A DNA stretch of 19,378 nucleotides, from NCBI GenBank assembly GCA_034434515.1, contig DAOTZA010000193.1, forward strand, positions 1 to 19,378. The letters are read 5' to 3'. Position 1 is the first letter of the stretch, and each line of letters opens with the position of its first letter. Source of the DNA: NAK19 sp034434515 (GTDB lineage: Bacteria > Chloroflexota > Anaerolineae > Anaerolineales > UBA4823). The notes below the pieces were generated by a model that was not told where the DNA came from, made no database searches, and was given only the letters and a program-made list of their open reading frames with translations. The position numbers were made by a program, and so were the translations under genes. This document shows positions 1-8,063 of this stretch, piece by piece.

Positions 1-1688
1 TATCCTGCCCCGCTTGCGCCGCCGCCCGAAGCGGATGCTCCGCCATCGCCCGCGCCGCTAGAGTCTGCTGAATCGGAGGCAGCCATGAGGGCAACCATGC
101 TGCTGAAGTCGCCATCGCTGCTTGGCATCGCCTGGAACCAGGCCGGAAGCGGCACGCCGCCCAGTTTTTTGAAGGATTTAGCCCAGGCGGCGCCCAAACC
201 AAAATCCGCTGCATAGGCAAGGTAACGCTCGAAGGTGTCGTGGCGAATGGCAGTTTCTTGCCCACGGCTGACCTGGTCAAGATAGTTTCGGAAACTGGTC
301 CAGCGGATTTTTTGTTCTTCGCCCGCCGGGGTGAGCGGGGAATAGGCGGCGGCATAAATGATCAGCGGGATGGAGAGCACGAACGCTCCGCCGCCAAATC
401 CCGCCAAAGCAGCCATGAGCCAGGCAAGGGTCTGATTGTTGGTCAGGAAAATGACGGTTGCAAAGGCTGCCCCAACCGACATTCCCAATCCTGCCACCAT
501 GACCAGCAATCCAACTCGTATCAGCGCAATTCGCTTTTGTTTGCGTTCGGGGTCGAGCCAGCCACGCCGGATGAGTTCCTGGTCGAGCAGCTTGTTAAGC
601 TGGGAGGCTTTGGAGACAAATTGTGTGCTGACTTCGGAAAGATTCACCTGCAGTTTGCCGGGTTTAAAAATCCCTTCAAGCACGAGCTGTTCATGCGGAG
701 CGAGCGGAATTTCGCCCCCTTTGCGGTCCAGGATGTATTTTCTTGCGCCTAAGAAGCCTTTTTCCTCGCGAACTTCGATCAGGCCACGCTGCGCCAAGTC
801 AAAGATCGTACCCATGATATTGTTGTAAGTGCCAATCAGTCTGCCAGCGACAGCAGGGGGCAGGTCAGCGGGCAGGTAGGGGAACAGGGTGAGCTCAGGC
901 AGGTTCAACTCGCGCTGGTTGGAGCGAATGTAAAAGAATAACCCCAAACCACCCAGCAGGAGGGTCGCCAGACCGCTGAGCAAGCCAACCGGCAGGGTTT
1001 GAGCGACAGCGGCGGCGGTTTTTTGCTCCCGCACCTGCCACTGCGGAGCCGATGTTGCCAGGCTCTTGGCGGGGAATTTCGCAGCCAGGATAACGCCCTC
1101 ATTCGCAGCGACAGCGGTTGTGGTGAGTCTAAATCCGGTATCGGTGGGGGCCGAGTCAAATGCCCGGTCAAGCGCAGGGGGTTCAAGTGGCCGGACACCT
1201 TGCGGGTAATTTAAGGTGATCGTGGCTTGATCAATCGGGTAATCATGCTCAGGTGGGATAACATACCAGCGCAGTGTATCCGCTGCGCCACTGCTGATCA
1301 CGCCCGCCACCCGATAGCGAAGGACAAAAACGTGGGAGGTGTCGCTGGTGGGGGCAAAGTGCCAGATGACTTTGAGTGGGTCGCCAGGCGTCACTTCCAC
1401 TTGCCCTGAGTCCGTTCCTTGTGGCAGGGGGACGCCGTCCATGCTGGCTTCCAGGAAGGTTAGGCCGTCGGTGCCGCGAGCCGAAACTTCGCGGAAAGCG
1501 TAAGTAAAGGGGCCGCCCTCGAAACGAAAGGCGACCGTCTCGGTGACAAGCATCTCGCCGCCGGGTTGTAGGTCGAGTTGGGCATCAAAACGTTCGGCGC
1601 GATAGGTTTTGCCTGCCACCGCAGTAGGGGTGAAGAAAGCGAACAGCAGGAGACAAGCCACGAAGGCGGGGAAAAGTTTGCGAGTCAT
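1..1688 (-). CDS. DUF2207 family membrane protein (C-terminus cut by window edge)
   Basis: The minus-strand frame is open from an ATG at 1688 to the window edge, giving about 562 visible residues. A good Shine-Dalgarno (AAGGAAGG) precedes the ATG. An N-terminal signal peptide (basic start, then a run of Val/Leu/Phe) is followed by a beta-rich extracytoplasmic domain of about 200 residues. Membrane segments follow near residues 227-254, 389-416 and 421-444, with a charged cytoplasmic-looking domain between the first and second. The last visible stretch is rich in Gly, Ala and Ser. This layout (signal peptide, beta domain, TM, cytosolic domain, TM pair, Gly/Ser-rich tail) matches the DUF2207 family of predicted membrane proteins, whose function is unknown. 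Only the end of the Gly-rich tail should be missing. It shows no link to the sugar genes further right. Confidence 0.8.
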   Translation of the reverse strand, partial: MTRKLFPAFVACLLLFAFFTPTAVAGKTYRAERFDAQLDLQPGGEMLVTETVAFRFEGGPFTYAFREVSARGTDGLTFLEASMDGVPLPQGTDSGQVEVTPGDPLKVIWHFAPTSDTSHVFVLRYRVAGVISSGAADTLRWYVIPPEHDYPIDQATITLNYPQGVRPLEPPALDRAFDSAPTDTGFRLTTTAVAANEGVILAAKFPAKSLATSAPQWQVREQKTAAAVAQTLPVGLLSGLATLLLGGLGLFFYIRSNQRELNLPELTLFPYLPADLPPAVAGRLIGTYNNIMGTIFDLAQRGLIEVREEKGFLGARKYILDRKGGEIPLAPHEQLVLEGIFKPGKLQVNLSEVSTQFVSKASQLNKLLDQELIRRGWLDPERKQKRIALIRVGLLVMVAGLGMSVGAAFATVIFLTNNQTLAWLMAALAGFGGGAFVLSIPLIIYAAAYSPLTPAGEEQKIRWTSFRNYLDQVSRGQETAIRHDTFERYLAYAADFGLGAAWAKSFKKLGGVPLPAWFQAMPSSDGDFSSMVALMAASDSADSSGAGDGGASASGGGASGAG

Positions 1689-1853
1689 ATTGGTACCTTC
1701 CTTATGGATATACGGCTGGAAGTGGTTTTTGTTCTAGTAAGGGCAATTGATTTACCAGACCTTAACGTTCTTTAAAATGGGTGAAGCATTCTGAATCAGG
1801 TCATCCATTTTTCACCTTATTCGCAGCAAAGTTGGCAAGGAGCGCGTTGGGGG
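1689..1853. other. Intergenic spacer, no gene
   Basis: This 165-bp gap separates two minus-strand genes. It holds the Shine-Dalgarno of the DUF2207 gene and a weak imperfect inverted repeat (GGTGAA with TTCACC, roughly 1780-1821). That repeat could be a poor terminator for the deazaflavin-type gene to its right, but it lacks a convincing T-tract. I saw no clear promoter. Confidence 0.4.
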
Positions 1854-2417
1854 TCAGTTTCTGAGAAGCCATACACATAACAGGCAAATCGGCAGCAAAA
1901 CCGCCCAAACCCAAACCAAATCGGCTTTTAGGAGAGGGGGCGTTTGCTCATCGGTCGGCTCGAAGACGACGAAGGTGAAGCGCTCTTTTGCCGCCAGGAA
2001 CTGCTCCAGGGTCATCTCGAAGCCCGCCAGTTCCATCATCTTCCGCATGGTCGGGTTGGATTGCGCCCAGCGGAAGGCGCGCGCCCGCTCTTCGTCTGAA
2101 TCCATGCACCGGGCGCGGACCGATTGCGCCCCGCGCCAGGTTTGCACGGTGGCAAGCGGATTGGCTTGCAGGTTGCGATACCAGTCGGTCTTCGTCCCCC
2201 AGCCGCTCAGGACGGTGGGCTTGCCCTCGAACTCGTGAAATTCGATGGCTGTATGGCGCGGCAAGCCGCTCTTGCGCCCGGTGGTGGTCATCACCATGAA
2301 CAGGTGGCCAACAAGAAAGCCTAACCCCAGCCGATAAAGCAGGATGGGCGTTTTGAACAGCCATTTCATCGGCCCTTTGGGGTAGGGCAGGGTTTCGACC
2401 CAAGTTTTTTGAGACAT
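1854..2417 (-). CDS. Deazaflavin (F420)-dependent nitroreductase family protein, DDN-like
   Basis: The start is the ATG at 2417, preceded by GGGAGG at good spacing; a longer in-frame reading to 2570 lacks these signals. The product is 187 residues. The core TTGRKSGLPRHTAIEF (about residues 45-60), the later segment around LSGWGTKTDWYRNLQANP, and a domain near 150 residues are typical of the DDN/Rv3547-like family of split-barrel proteins that bind F420 or a related deazaflavin. The C-terminus adds a hydrophobic tail (about residues 163-185, Trp/Leu/Val-rich) that looks like a membrane anchor and is not part of the core fold. The substrate is unknown. A role in F420-dependent reduction is inferred from the family, and some members of this fold use FMN or heme instead. 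Confidence 0.8.
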   Translation of the reverse strand: MSQKTWVETLPYPKGPMKWLFKTPILLYRLGLGFLVGHLFMVMTTTGRKSGLPRHTAIEFHEFEGKPTVLSGWGTKTDWYRNLQANPLATVQTWRGAQSVRARCMDSDEERARAFRWAQSNPTMRKMMELAGFEMTLEQFLAAKERFTFVVFEPTDEQTPPLLKADLVWVWAVLLPICLLCVWLLRN

Positions 2418-2438
2418 GGATATTCTACCTCCCTCGTG

Positions 2439-2444
2439 ATTATA
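2439..2444 (-). promoter_or_regulatory. Possible -10 box for the DDN-like gene
   Basis: The minus strand reads TATAAT here, about 22 bp upstream of the ATG at 2417, implying a leader of about 15 nt. No good -35 box is seen at 16-18 bp spacing, so the call rests on the -10 hexamer alone. Confidence 0.35.
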
Positions 2445-2492
2445 AACTTTCAGTGAATATTTCTGAGGCAGGCGCTGGTTAACATTGCTTAA

Positions 2493-2504
2493 CCCGAATT
2501 CGGG
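2493..2504. repeat. 12-bp perfect palindrome upstream of the DDN-like gene
   Basis: CCCGAATTCGGG is a perfect palindrome about 50 bp upstream of the putative -10 box of the 1854-2417 gene. It could be an operator, but no second copy was noticed in the window. Confidence 0.3.
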
Positions 2505-2620
2505 ATAGACCCTGGAAATTTCCCTCCAAATACGCAAAACTCTTCCGCTTGGTGCGGGGGGCGAAAGCAATAAAGACCCTTAAGGGTAACAACCTACCAT
2601 CGCAAATAATGTTGATAATT

Positions 2621-2737
2621 TGCTGAGAAAACCGTCCACGAATAGACCACGAAGTAACGAATGACAGCACTATTCATGCATTCGTGCAAACTTCGTGGAC
2701 GGTCTGCCCTGCCAAGTAAAGCCTATGGCAGGTAATT
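2621..2737 (+). repeat. Dispersed intergenic repeat, copy 1
   Basis: This is the best-preserved of three related copies in the window (others at 6130-6229 and 19160-19278). Perfect 12-bp arms ACCGTCCACGAA (2631-2642) and TTCGTGGACGGT (2692-2703) can form a long-stem hairpin. A second hairpin follows, CCTGCCA (2708-2714) with TGGCAGG (2726-2732). The copy ends four bases before the PIN-domain remnant and contains no ORF of its own. The structure suggests a REP/MITE-like non-autonomous element or a structured RNA element. Confidence 0.7.
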
Positions 2738-2740
2738 GCG

Positions 2741-2995
2741 ATGAAAGTGTTTATTGGATTAGAGAGAGCAGAGAAAAATGAGGTTGGCGATTTTTTGGAA
2801 AGCCGCTTCGAAATCGTGCCGCTAAACCTATTGGTGGCGGAGCAAGCGATTGAATTGCGCCGTACCCACCGTCTGCGCTTGCCAGATGCGGTGATTTTGG
2901 CGACAGCGGACGTAAACGATGCGGTATTGGTGACAAGGAACACAAAAGATTTCCTGCCAACGATGGAAAGGGTACGCGTGCCTTATCGTTTGTAA
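2741..2995 (+). pseudogene. N-terminally truncated PIN-domain (VapC-like) remnant
   Basis: The 84-residue frame reads as the C-terminal part of a PIN-domain ribonuclease toxin. The RLPDAVILATA segment carries the conserved acidic residue of the third PIN motif, and LVTRNTKDF carries the last one. Family members run about 125-140 residues and start with a hydrophobic strand ending in Asp (DTN-type motif). That half, with at least the first catalytic Asp, is absent, and no Shine-Dalgarno precedes the ATG. Repeat copy 1 ends four bases upstream, so insertion or deletion at the repeat probably removed the 5' part. No VapB-like antitoxin is visible nearby. It is most likely inactive. Confidence 0.65.
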
Positions 2996-3022
2996 TTATC
3001 AAACACCCCTCAACGATTTTGA

Positions 3023-4021
3023 TCACGGTTTCGGATGCGCCTCGAAAAACTCCCACATCAACGCTGAGGCTGAGATCGTCTGCGTTGGCTGGTCGGCCTC
3101 AGGACGGCCCGATGAAATACCCCCGGGCCAGGCATGCCCGCCGCCAAGGATCGTATACAATTCCACCGCCGTACCGTCCCGGCAGCCGCTCCAGAGCTGA
3201 TGCTGGATGTCGGCAAAGGAGATGGTCTGTGGCTGGGGATTGCAGGCGTTGAAGGCGACCCAGAACGCTACCGATTGCGGCACCGAGGCGAAATCCACCC
3301 CGATCAGGGAGTCAGGTCCAACCCCGCCGTTGTAGGGCAGATGGGTGTCGGCCGTGCCGTGAAACATCAGTACGGATACAGGCTGGGATGGGCTGCAGGG
3401 TGAGAAATTGAGCGTTCCTGCTACCGGTGCGATGGCTGCAAACAAATCGGCGGCTTCGCACCCCAGCCGATGCGCGAGAATCCCCCCGTTGGACATGCCG
3501 GTGGCGTAGATGCGCGCTGGGTCAATCGCAACCAGGGTTTGTAAATCTGCTACGATGGCGCGCACAAAACCGACATCGTCCACGTTGTTTTGCTGAGCGT
3601 AGCCACAGCAGGCGCCGCCGTTCCAGGTTAGCAGTTTTTCACTGCTCAGGCGGCTTGTGCCGTTGGGATAGACCACCAGAAAGCCGTTCTGATCGGCAAC
3701 CTGGTTGAAGTTGGACATGCGCAGGGCATTTTGGGCGTTACCCGTGCCGCCGTGGAAGACAAACACCACAGCCAGCGGATGGCTTAAATCCAGCGCCTGT
3801 GGTACATGCAGAAGGTAACTGCGCTGACGGTCCTCATGCGTAAGCGTGCGGGTGATGTCTCCGGCGGGCAGGCTGGGAGTTGCCCTGGAGGCGCGATAGC
3901 GGCAGGCGATGATGACCAAGGATAAACACAGAAGCAGGAAGATTAACCTCCACTTCGGGCCGTTCCTCGTTTGATGCTGGCTTGTGCTAACACTGTCTTC
4001 AGACATGATGGCGGCGGTCAA
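3023..4021 (-). CDS. PHB depolymerase-like / feruloyl-esterase-like alpha/beta hydrolase, putative lipoprotein
   Basis: The product is about 332 residues from a TTG at 4021, with AAAGGA just upstream; an in-frame ATG at 4006 is the alternative start. The N-terminus has a hydrophobic segment ending in a lipobox-like VIIAC with Cys40, so the enzyme is probably exported and lipid-anchored. The fold is the esterase type seen in poly(3-hydroxybutyrate) depolymerases and LpqC-like proteins. Visible features are the oxyanion strand FHGGTGN (about 89-95), the nucleophile elbow GMSNGG (Ser177), the acid strand HGTADT (Asp225) and the catalytic His in GGGHAWPGG (His296). The whole triad is present, so activity is likely. 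The substrate could be a polyester oligomer or an esterified plant polysaccharide. It is a single gene with no operon partner. Confidence 0.8.
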   Translation of the reverse strand: MTAAIMSEDSVSTSQHQTRNGPKWRLIFLLLCLSLVIIACRYRASRATPSLPAGDITRTLTHEDRQRSYLLHVPQALDLSHPLAVVFVFHGGTGNAQNALRMSNFNQVADQNGFLVVYPNGTSRLSSEKLLTWNGGACCGYAQQNNVDDVGFVRAIVADLQTLVAIDPARIYATGMSNGGILAHRLGCEAADLFAAIAPVAGTLNFSPCSPSQPVSVLMFHGTADTHLPYNGGVGPDSLIGVDFASVPQSVAFWVAFNACNPQPQTISFADIQHQLWSGCRDGTAVELYTILGGGHAWPGGISSGRPEADQPTQTISASALMWEFFEAHPKP

Positions 4022-4343
4022 ATTTCCTTTCTGGCTATTTTGAAGTGTAGCACGAGCTTATGAAGAAAATGTTTAGCTGGGGTAAGCTTTTGTTAACAAA
4101 TTGCGGTGCTGAGGAAAAAGATCCAGCCAGAGTTACAACCTCGATATGATCAAATGACCCCCACAACCGGTTGTCTTTGCATTAATGAACCATCTCAGCA
4201 AAAAAACTCACCACCAAGGACGGCAGGAAACTCACCTCTCCTCTCTCCGCATGCTAGAACACAGTTACTCCGGGGTAAAAAGGTTTTTCATTCACAACGG
4301 AGAGAGGACAGAGACATTGAGAACCCAGAGCAAAAACTCTTTC
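4022..4343. other. Intergenic region with a 10-bp inverted repeat
   Basis: No credible gene is present; the frames here run antisense into the SDR gene and have no family resemblance. CCTCTCTCCG (4240-4249) is exactly inverted as CGGAGAGAGG (4298-4307) around a 48-bp loop that contains AAAAAGGTTTTT. It lies downstream of the gntR-sdr operon and could form a terminator-like structure, though the loop is long. The left part carries the esterase promoter region. Confidence 0.4.
4044..4049 (-). promoter_or_regulatory. Possible extended -10 promoter for the esterase gene
   Basis: The minus strand reads TGCTACACT, an extended -10 element with hexamer TACACT. It would place transcription start about 16 nt before the TTG at 4021. 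The -35 region is poor. Confidence 0.3.
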
Positions 4344-5207
4344 TTACGCTGAATTCCCGACCACGTCCTGCCAGGTGTAGCGCGGGCAAAAGCCCAACAG
4401 GCGCGCCGCCTTACTGCCATCCAGCGGCGACATGCGCCCGCCAAACCCTTCTCGGATCGTCTCCACGCCTGGATAGCAACGTTGCACCAGCTCCAGGGTG
4501 GGTTGTTTCATCAAGGTATCTGGGGCAGCGATATAAAAGGCTTCAAAACCGGGTTGCTCAAATTCCAGCGCCAGCCGACACGCCTCCGCCACATCCCGCG
4601 CATCGATATAAGCCCACAGGTTGAAATCGTTGCGCCGTTCGTCCTGCCAAGCGGCTTGCAGTTCGGCGGCATAATCCTCGGGTTGCAGGATGTAGGATAA
4701 GCGCAAGCTGATGATGGACATTTGCGGCTCGCGGCGCACAAACCCTTTGGCTAATTCTTCCAAAACGATCTTGGAGAGCCCATAGGCGTCCTGGGCAAGC
4801 AAGGGATGCTCTTCGTCGATGGGGAGATAAAGGGGCGAGAAGCGCCGAAACATGAACGGAAAACCCAAGGCCGATTCACTTCCTGCCAGCACCACTTTTT
4901 TGACACCCAGGACACAGGCTGCTTGCAGAACATTGAAAGTGGACAGCACATTGTTGCGAAAGACCACTTCGGCGGTATGCTCACCAGGCCAGGGGATGGC
5001 TGCCAGGTGAATAACGGCCTCTTTGCCTTCTACTACGCCAAACGCCTGACCCAGGTCGGTCAGGTCAACATGGTAGGTGCGCACCAGGGAGGAAGTCTTC
5101 TGGTCGGCGTTGATCACCTCGTAGTCGTGCTGCAGGAGATGTTCAATCACCCATTTGCCGGCTTTACCGCTGCCTCCCGTAACCAACACTTGCTTTCTGG
5201 TTGACAT
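4344..5207 (-). CDS. NAD-dependent epimerase/dehydratase-family SDR (sugar or uronate dehydrogenase-like)
   Basis: The ATG at 5207 is chosen because GGAGG sits 8 bp upstream; the longer frame to 5222 begins with a TTG inside that region. The product is 287 residues. The Rossmann motif GGSGKAG (11-17) is followed by an Asp at residue 35 at the end of the second strand, which points to NAD rather than NADP. HLAA (67-70) and a catalytic YGLSK (Tyr142, Lys146) place it among extended SDRs. Its compact length and overall style resemble uronate dehydrogenases and UDP-hexose epimerase relatives. It lies 21 bp behind the GntR gene and is surely co-transcribed. A role in oxidising C1 of a free sugar or uronate to a lactone would feed the aldonate dehydratase encoded at 9438, but an epimerase is equally possible from sequence. 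Confidence 0.8.
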   Translation of the reverse strand: MSTRKQVLVTGGSGKAGKWVIEHLLQHDYEVINADQKTSSLVRTYHVDLTDLGQAFGVVEGKEAVIHLAAIPWPGEHTAEVVFRNNVLSTFNVLQAACVLGVKKVVLAGSESALGFPFMFRRFSPLYLPIDEEHPLLAQDAYGLSKIVLEELAKGFVRREPQMSIISLRLSYILQPEDYAAELQAAWQDERRNDFNLWAYIDARDVAEACRLALEFEQPGFEAFYIAAPDTLMKQPTLELVQRCYPGVETIREGFGGRMSPLDGSKAARLLGFCPRYTWQDVVGNSA

Positions 5208-5228
5208 ACTGGGTTCCTCCAAAATGAA

Positions 5229-5948
5229 TTAACGCTTTAAGACCACCGTGTACTGATAGCGATCGGGATGATAAACATCAAAAGCGGTTTCCACAGGCTG
5301 ATGGTCTTGATCGTAGAGGGTGGATTTCAGTTTGATCGCCGGGCTGCCCAGCGGCAGTTGGAGCAGTTGACTCAGCGTTTCATCAATCTGGATGGGGAAG
5401 AGGGTATGAACGGCGTAAAGGAAACGCACTCCGTAGGTTTCGCTGAGCAACTGATAGAGCGAGGTTTCTACTGTCCAGGGTTGATCGAGCAGGTCAGGGA
5501 AGAGACGGTTGGGGGTGTAAGAGGTCTCATGGGCGACCGGCTCGCCATTGGCAAGGCGCAGACGCACGAGTAAGTTTACCGGTTCATCGGTGTCGATCTG
5601 CAATTCACAGGCGACCGCTTCCGGGGCTGGGACAACTTCGCGGCGCAGAATCACGCCGCCGGGTTGCATGCCGCGCGCCCGCACCGATTCGCTGAAAGAA
5701 GCCAGGGCAGAGCCAATTTGCACTTTGGGGGCGCAAACAAAGGTGCCTTTGCCCTGTTGCAAAGTGACCCAGCCCAAAGCCTGCAACTGGCGCAAGGCTT
5801 CGCGCACCGAGCTTCGCCCAACGTTGAGCTGGACGGCTAACTCCTCCACCGAGGGCAATTTTTCACCGCTTTGATAGCGTCCCGAACGGATGGCTTCTAA
5901 CAGCCAGTTCGAGATTTCATCGGCGATGTTTGTGCGGGCTATTTTCAT
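5229..5948 (-). CDS. GntR-family transcriptional regulator, HutC type with UTRA ligand domain
   Basis: The product is 239 residues, with GGGAGA upstream of the ATG. The N-terminal winged helix-turn-helix spans about residues 5-72, with the GntR signature GEKLPSVEELA, recognition helix SSVREALRQLQALGW and wing QQGKGTFV. Residues about 90-236 form a UTRA domain (strand VILRREVVPAP, then the APEAVACEL and YTPNRLFPDLL regions, ending near TAFDVYHPDRYQYTVVLKR). UTRA domains bind small metabolites such as sugar phosphates or acids and release DNA. It heads the gntR-sdr operon. A near-palindromic site lies at its own predicted start site, and related sites lie at the two other major promoters nearby, so autorepression and control of both transport operons are inferred. 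Confidence 0.9.
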   Translation of the reverse strand: MKIARTNIADEISNWLLEAIRSGRYQSGEKLPSVEELAVQLNVGRSSVREALRQLQALGWVTLQQGKGTFVCAPKVQIGSALASFSESVRARGMQPGGVILRREVVPAPEAVACELQIDTDEPVNLLVRLRLANGEPVAHETSYTPNRLFPDLLDQPWTVETSLYQLLSETYGVRFLYAVHTLFPIQIDETLSQLLQLPLGSPAIKLKSTLYDQDHQPVETAFDVYHPDRYQYTVVLKR

Positions 5949-5966
5949 GGTTTCTCCCTATCATCA

Positions 5967-5980
5967 GGTCATCAGATGTC
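5967..5980. promoter_or_regulatory. Candidate GntR operator at the gntR promoter
   Basis: The plus strand reads GGTCATCAGATG at 5967-5978. Its core TCATCAGATGT is palindromic but for one position. It begins at about +1 of the predicted gntR transcript and precedes the Shine-Dalgarno. The same 12 bases occur at 9401-9412, upstream of the sugar operon. Confidence 0.6.
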
Positions 5981-5987
5981 TTGGTTC

Positions 5988-6016
5988 ATTTTATCTATTT
6001 TCAATAGGGATGTCAA
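5988..6016 (-). promoter_or_regulatory. Sigma70-type promoter of the gntR-sdr operon
   Basis: On the minus strand, TTGACA (6011-6016) and TAAAAT (5988-5993) are separated by exactly 17 bp. This predicts a start near 5981 and a leader of about 33 nt before the ATG at 5948. The -35 hexamer is perfect and the -10 has one mismatch. Confidence 0.7.
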
Positions 6017-6129
6017 GCAACAGCCCCATCGAAGGAATGCTTTTTTCGCCATAACGCTGTTGTGCCATAGCTCAAATGTGCATTGCGACAGGATCAAACG
6101 ACCTTCCGCCACAAGTTGCGCTGGGATTT

Positions 6130-6229
6130 TGCTGAGAGAACCGTCCACGAATAGGCAACGAATAAACGAATGACTGCGCTATTCGGGGACGGTCTGTGCT
6201 GCCAAGGTAGCGCCTATGGCAGTTAATTA
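6130..6229 (+). repeat. Dispersed intergenic repeat, copy 2 (internal deletion)
   Basis: It aligns along its whole length with copy 1 but lacks about 19 bases in the middle, which shortens the main hairpin loop and degrades one arm (ACCGTCCACGAAT against ATTCGGGGACGGT). The second hairpin, CTGCCA with TGGCAG, is kept. Its right end (TTAATTA) coincides with the stop codon of the binding-protein gene at 6227-6229, so it lies directly at the 3' end of the ABC importer cluster. Confidence 0.7.
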
Positions 6230-7231
6230 CTTTGGTAAATAGCTCAGATCAATAAAGGTGGTGGGATCTGGGACACGTTCGATTAGACCACCATCAAATT
6301 GGAATTGGGCGTAGGCCCTGATCCGGTCAAGATCCATATAGCCTCTGGGGTTATCCGCATCCCCGGGCCAGGGTTTTAAAAATGGCTCTACACCCATTGG
6401 CCAGCCCCTTCTCAGAAACTCTGGGTCTGCGTCAGGATGTGCTTTGAGAGATATTTCCACGGCTTCATCGAGATGAGCGTTGACGTAATCAAATGCCTCA
6501 AACATGGCCTGGATAAACCCGGTCACGGCTTTTGGATTCTCCTTTGCAAACGTTGGGTTCACAATAACAATAAAGTTGTAAAAGGGTGGGACACCATGTT
6601 CGGTATAAAGCCAGATACCAGTTTCCCTACCCGTTTGGAGGAAAGTATTCAAATCTTCTCCACCAGCGGCGGCATCTGCTGCGTCCACCTGGCCGGCAAC
6701 CATCAGGGGAACGCTATAGTCGCCCGCATCTACCTTATTGACATCATTCAGGCTGAGATTATATTTTTCTAACATCGTGCGGAAATTCAATTCCGTTTGC
6801 GGCCAGTTGTAGATCGCTACAGTTTTTCCCTTTAAATCGGCCGGCGAAGTCATTCCTGAATCTTTGTAATACATTATTCCGCCCATGTCTCGTGGCGTTA
6901 AGGTGGCAACACCGATGACTTGCAAGCCTTCGTTGGTGGCATTGATTAAGTCCGAAGTCGTTGCGATACCAAACTGAGCTTTGCCAGTTGCCACCAGCTT
7001 TATGACATCGGCCGGTTGAGGGGGAAATTCAAGCGTAACTTCCAGGTTCTGGGCTTTATAAAAGCCTTTGGCTTGGGCTATTTCCAGACTCATTTGCCAT
7101 GCCCAAAATGTTGGCCAATCACGAATGACGGTTACTTTGGTTATCCCACCTGTGCCCCTGGTGCTCGCACAAGCACTGAGCATTAAGGATAAAATGACTG
7201 CCAACGACACGAAAACGGTTGTTTTTTTCAT
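6227..7231 (-). CDS. ABC transporter substrate-binding lipoprotein, NMT1/THI5 (SsuA-like) family
   Basis: The ATG at 7231 is chosen because AGAGGAG sits upstream; the longer frame begins with TTG. The product is 334 residues. Its signal peptide ends in the lipobox LSAC with Cys21. Typical family segments are IAQAKGFYKAQNLEVTLEF near residue 50, VATGKAQFGIATTSD, and LKGKTVAIYNWPQ. The family binds small organic ligands such as alkanesulfonates, taurine, pyrimidine precursors of thiamine or riboflavin; sequence alone does not decide which. It is the last gene of the three-gene importer, 28 bp after the permease stop. Base composition is AT-richer than the flanking sugar genes. A dispersed repeat touches its stop codon. 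Confidence 0.85.
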   Translation of the reverse strand: MKKTTVFVSLAVILSLMLSACASTRGTGGITKVTVIRDWPTFWAWQMSLEIAQAKGFYKAQNLEVTLEFPPQPADVIKLVATGKAQFGIATTSDLINATNEGLQVIGVATLTPRDMGGIMYYKDSGMTSPADLKGKTVAIYNWPQTELNFRTMLEKYNLSLNDVNKVDAGDYSVPLMVAGQVDAADAAAGGEDLNTFLQTGRETGIWLYTEHGVPPFYNFIVIVNPTFAKENPKAVTGFIQAMFEAFDYVNAHLDEAVEISLKAHPDADPEFLRRGWPMGVEPFLKPWPGDADNPRGYMDLDRIRAYAQFQFDGGLIERVPDPTTFIDLSYLPK

Positions 7232-7259
7232 AGCATTTCTCCTCTCTATGACTTGCAAA

Positions 7260-8063
7260 CTAACTCTGAGTTTTTTGTATATCTTTCCAGGGTAATGCGA
7301 TTTTTGAAATAACGCTAACGCTTACAAATAAAAGCATCGTGACAACCGAAAGGATCAGGATTGAAGCAAACACCCGGTCGGTTTTATTCATCGCATTTGC
7401 CTGTAACATCAGGTTGCCAATTCCACGGTTAGAGCCTACCCATTCTCCAATCACTGCACCGATAACCGCATAGGTGATTCCCATTTGGCATCCGGCTAAT
7501 AAATATGGGATTGAGGCGGGAAATTCCACAAGACGAAAAATTTTTAGCCGGCTGGCTGACAAGGATTTGAGCAAGTTGATCATCTCGGGTTCGGCAGAAC
7601 GTAATCCTTCTACTTCGTTGACACAAATTGGAAAAAAGACAATTAATGCCGCGATAAAAACTTTTGGCCAAATGCCAAACCCAAACCAGATAACTAAGAG
7701 TGGCGCTATTGCAAATACTGGAATCGTTTGAGATGCAACCACCAGAGGATAAACTGTCCTTTCCAAAGTTGGAGAATAGACAATCATTATCGCTAGAATC
7801 ATTCCAGTCGCAAACCCGATTGCAAATCCTATCATGACTTCCAACATGGTAAACGCCATGTTGTTGATCAATAAATTCCAATCTCGAATAGTAGCCTCTA
7901 GAATTCGCGTTGGGGCCGGCAAAATAACAGGGTGAATATTAAAAAATCGGACAACAGCTTCCCAAACAAGAATAAGGCTAAATAGTAGAATGGATGACGG
8001 CAGTAGCTTGGAAAATTGCTGATTGATTTTCTGCAGGTTATGGATGTCCTGATAGAACTTCAT
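7260..8063 (-). CDS. ABC transporter permease, SsuC/TauC type
   Basis: The 267-residue membrane protein has about six hydrophobic segments, the first near residues 23-42. The BPD-type cytoplasmic loop for ATPase contact lies in the stretch around SLSASRLKIFRLVEFPAS, followed by a Pro-rich turn. It belongs to the permease family paired with NMT1/SsuA-type binding proteins. Its ATG overlaps the ATPase stop as ATGA (8060-8063), so translation is coupled. The gene is clearly AT-rich: bases 7261-7320 contain 20 G+C of 60, against 36 of 60 at 10081-10140 in the sugar operon. This suggests separate acquisition of the importer cluster. Confidence 0.88.
   Translation of the reverse strand: MKFYQDIHNLQKINQQFSKLLPSSILLFSLILVWEAVVRFFNIHPVILPAPTRILEATIRDWNLLINNMAFTMLEVMIGFAIGFATGMILAIMIVYSPTLERTVYPLVVASQTIPVFAIAPLLVIWFGFGIWPKVFIAALIVFFPICVNEVEGLRSAEPEMINLLKSLSASRLKIFRLVEFPASIPYLLAGCQMGITYAVIGAVIGEWVGSNRGIGNLMLQANAMNKTDRVFASILILSVVTMLLFVSVSVISKIALPWKDIQKTQS

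Noticed and set aside
240..828. Two plus-strand frames in the DUF2207 region
   Set aside because: Both are antisense to the continuous DUF2207 frame, which has a signal peptide, membrane segments and a good start.
4240..4307. Strong terminator after the SDR gene
   Set aside because: The 10-bp arms are perfect, but the 48-base loop and lack of a following T-tract make a classical terminator doubtful. It is recorded only as an inverted repeat.
4106..4624. Plus-strand frame of 172 codons crossing the intergenic gap into the SDR gene
   Set aside because: It has no family resemblance, its second half is antisense to the conserved SDR, and it has no Shine-Dalgarno.
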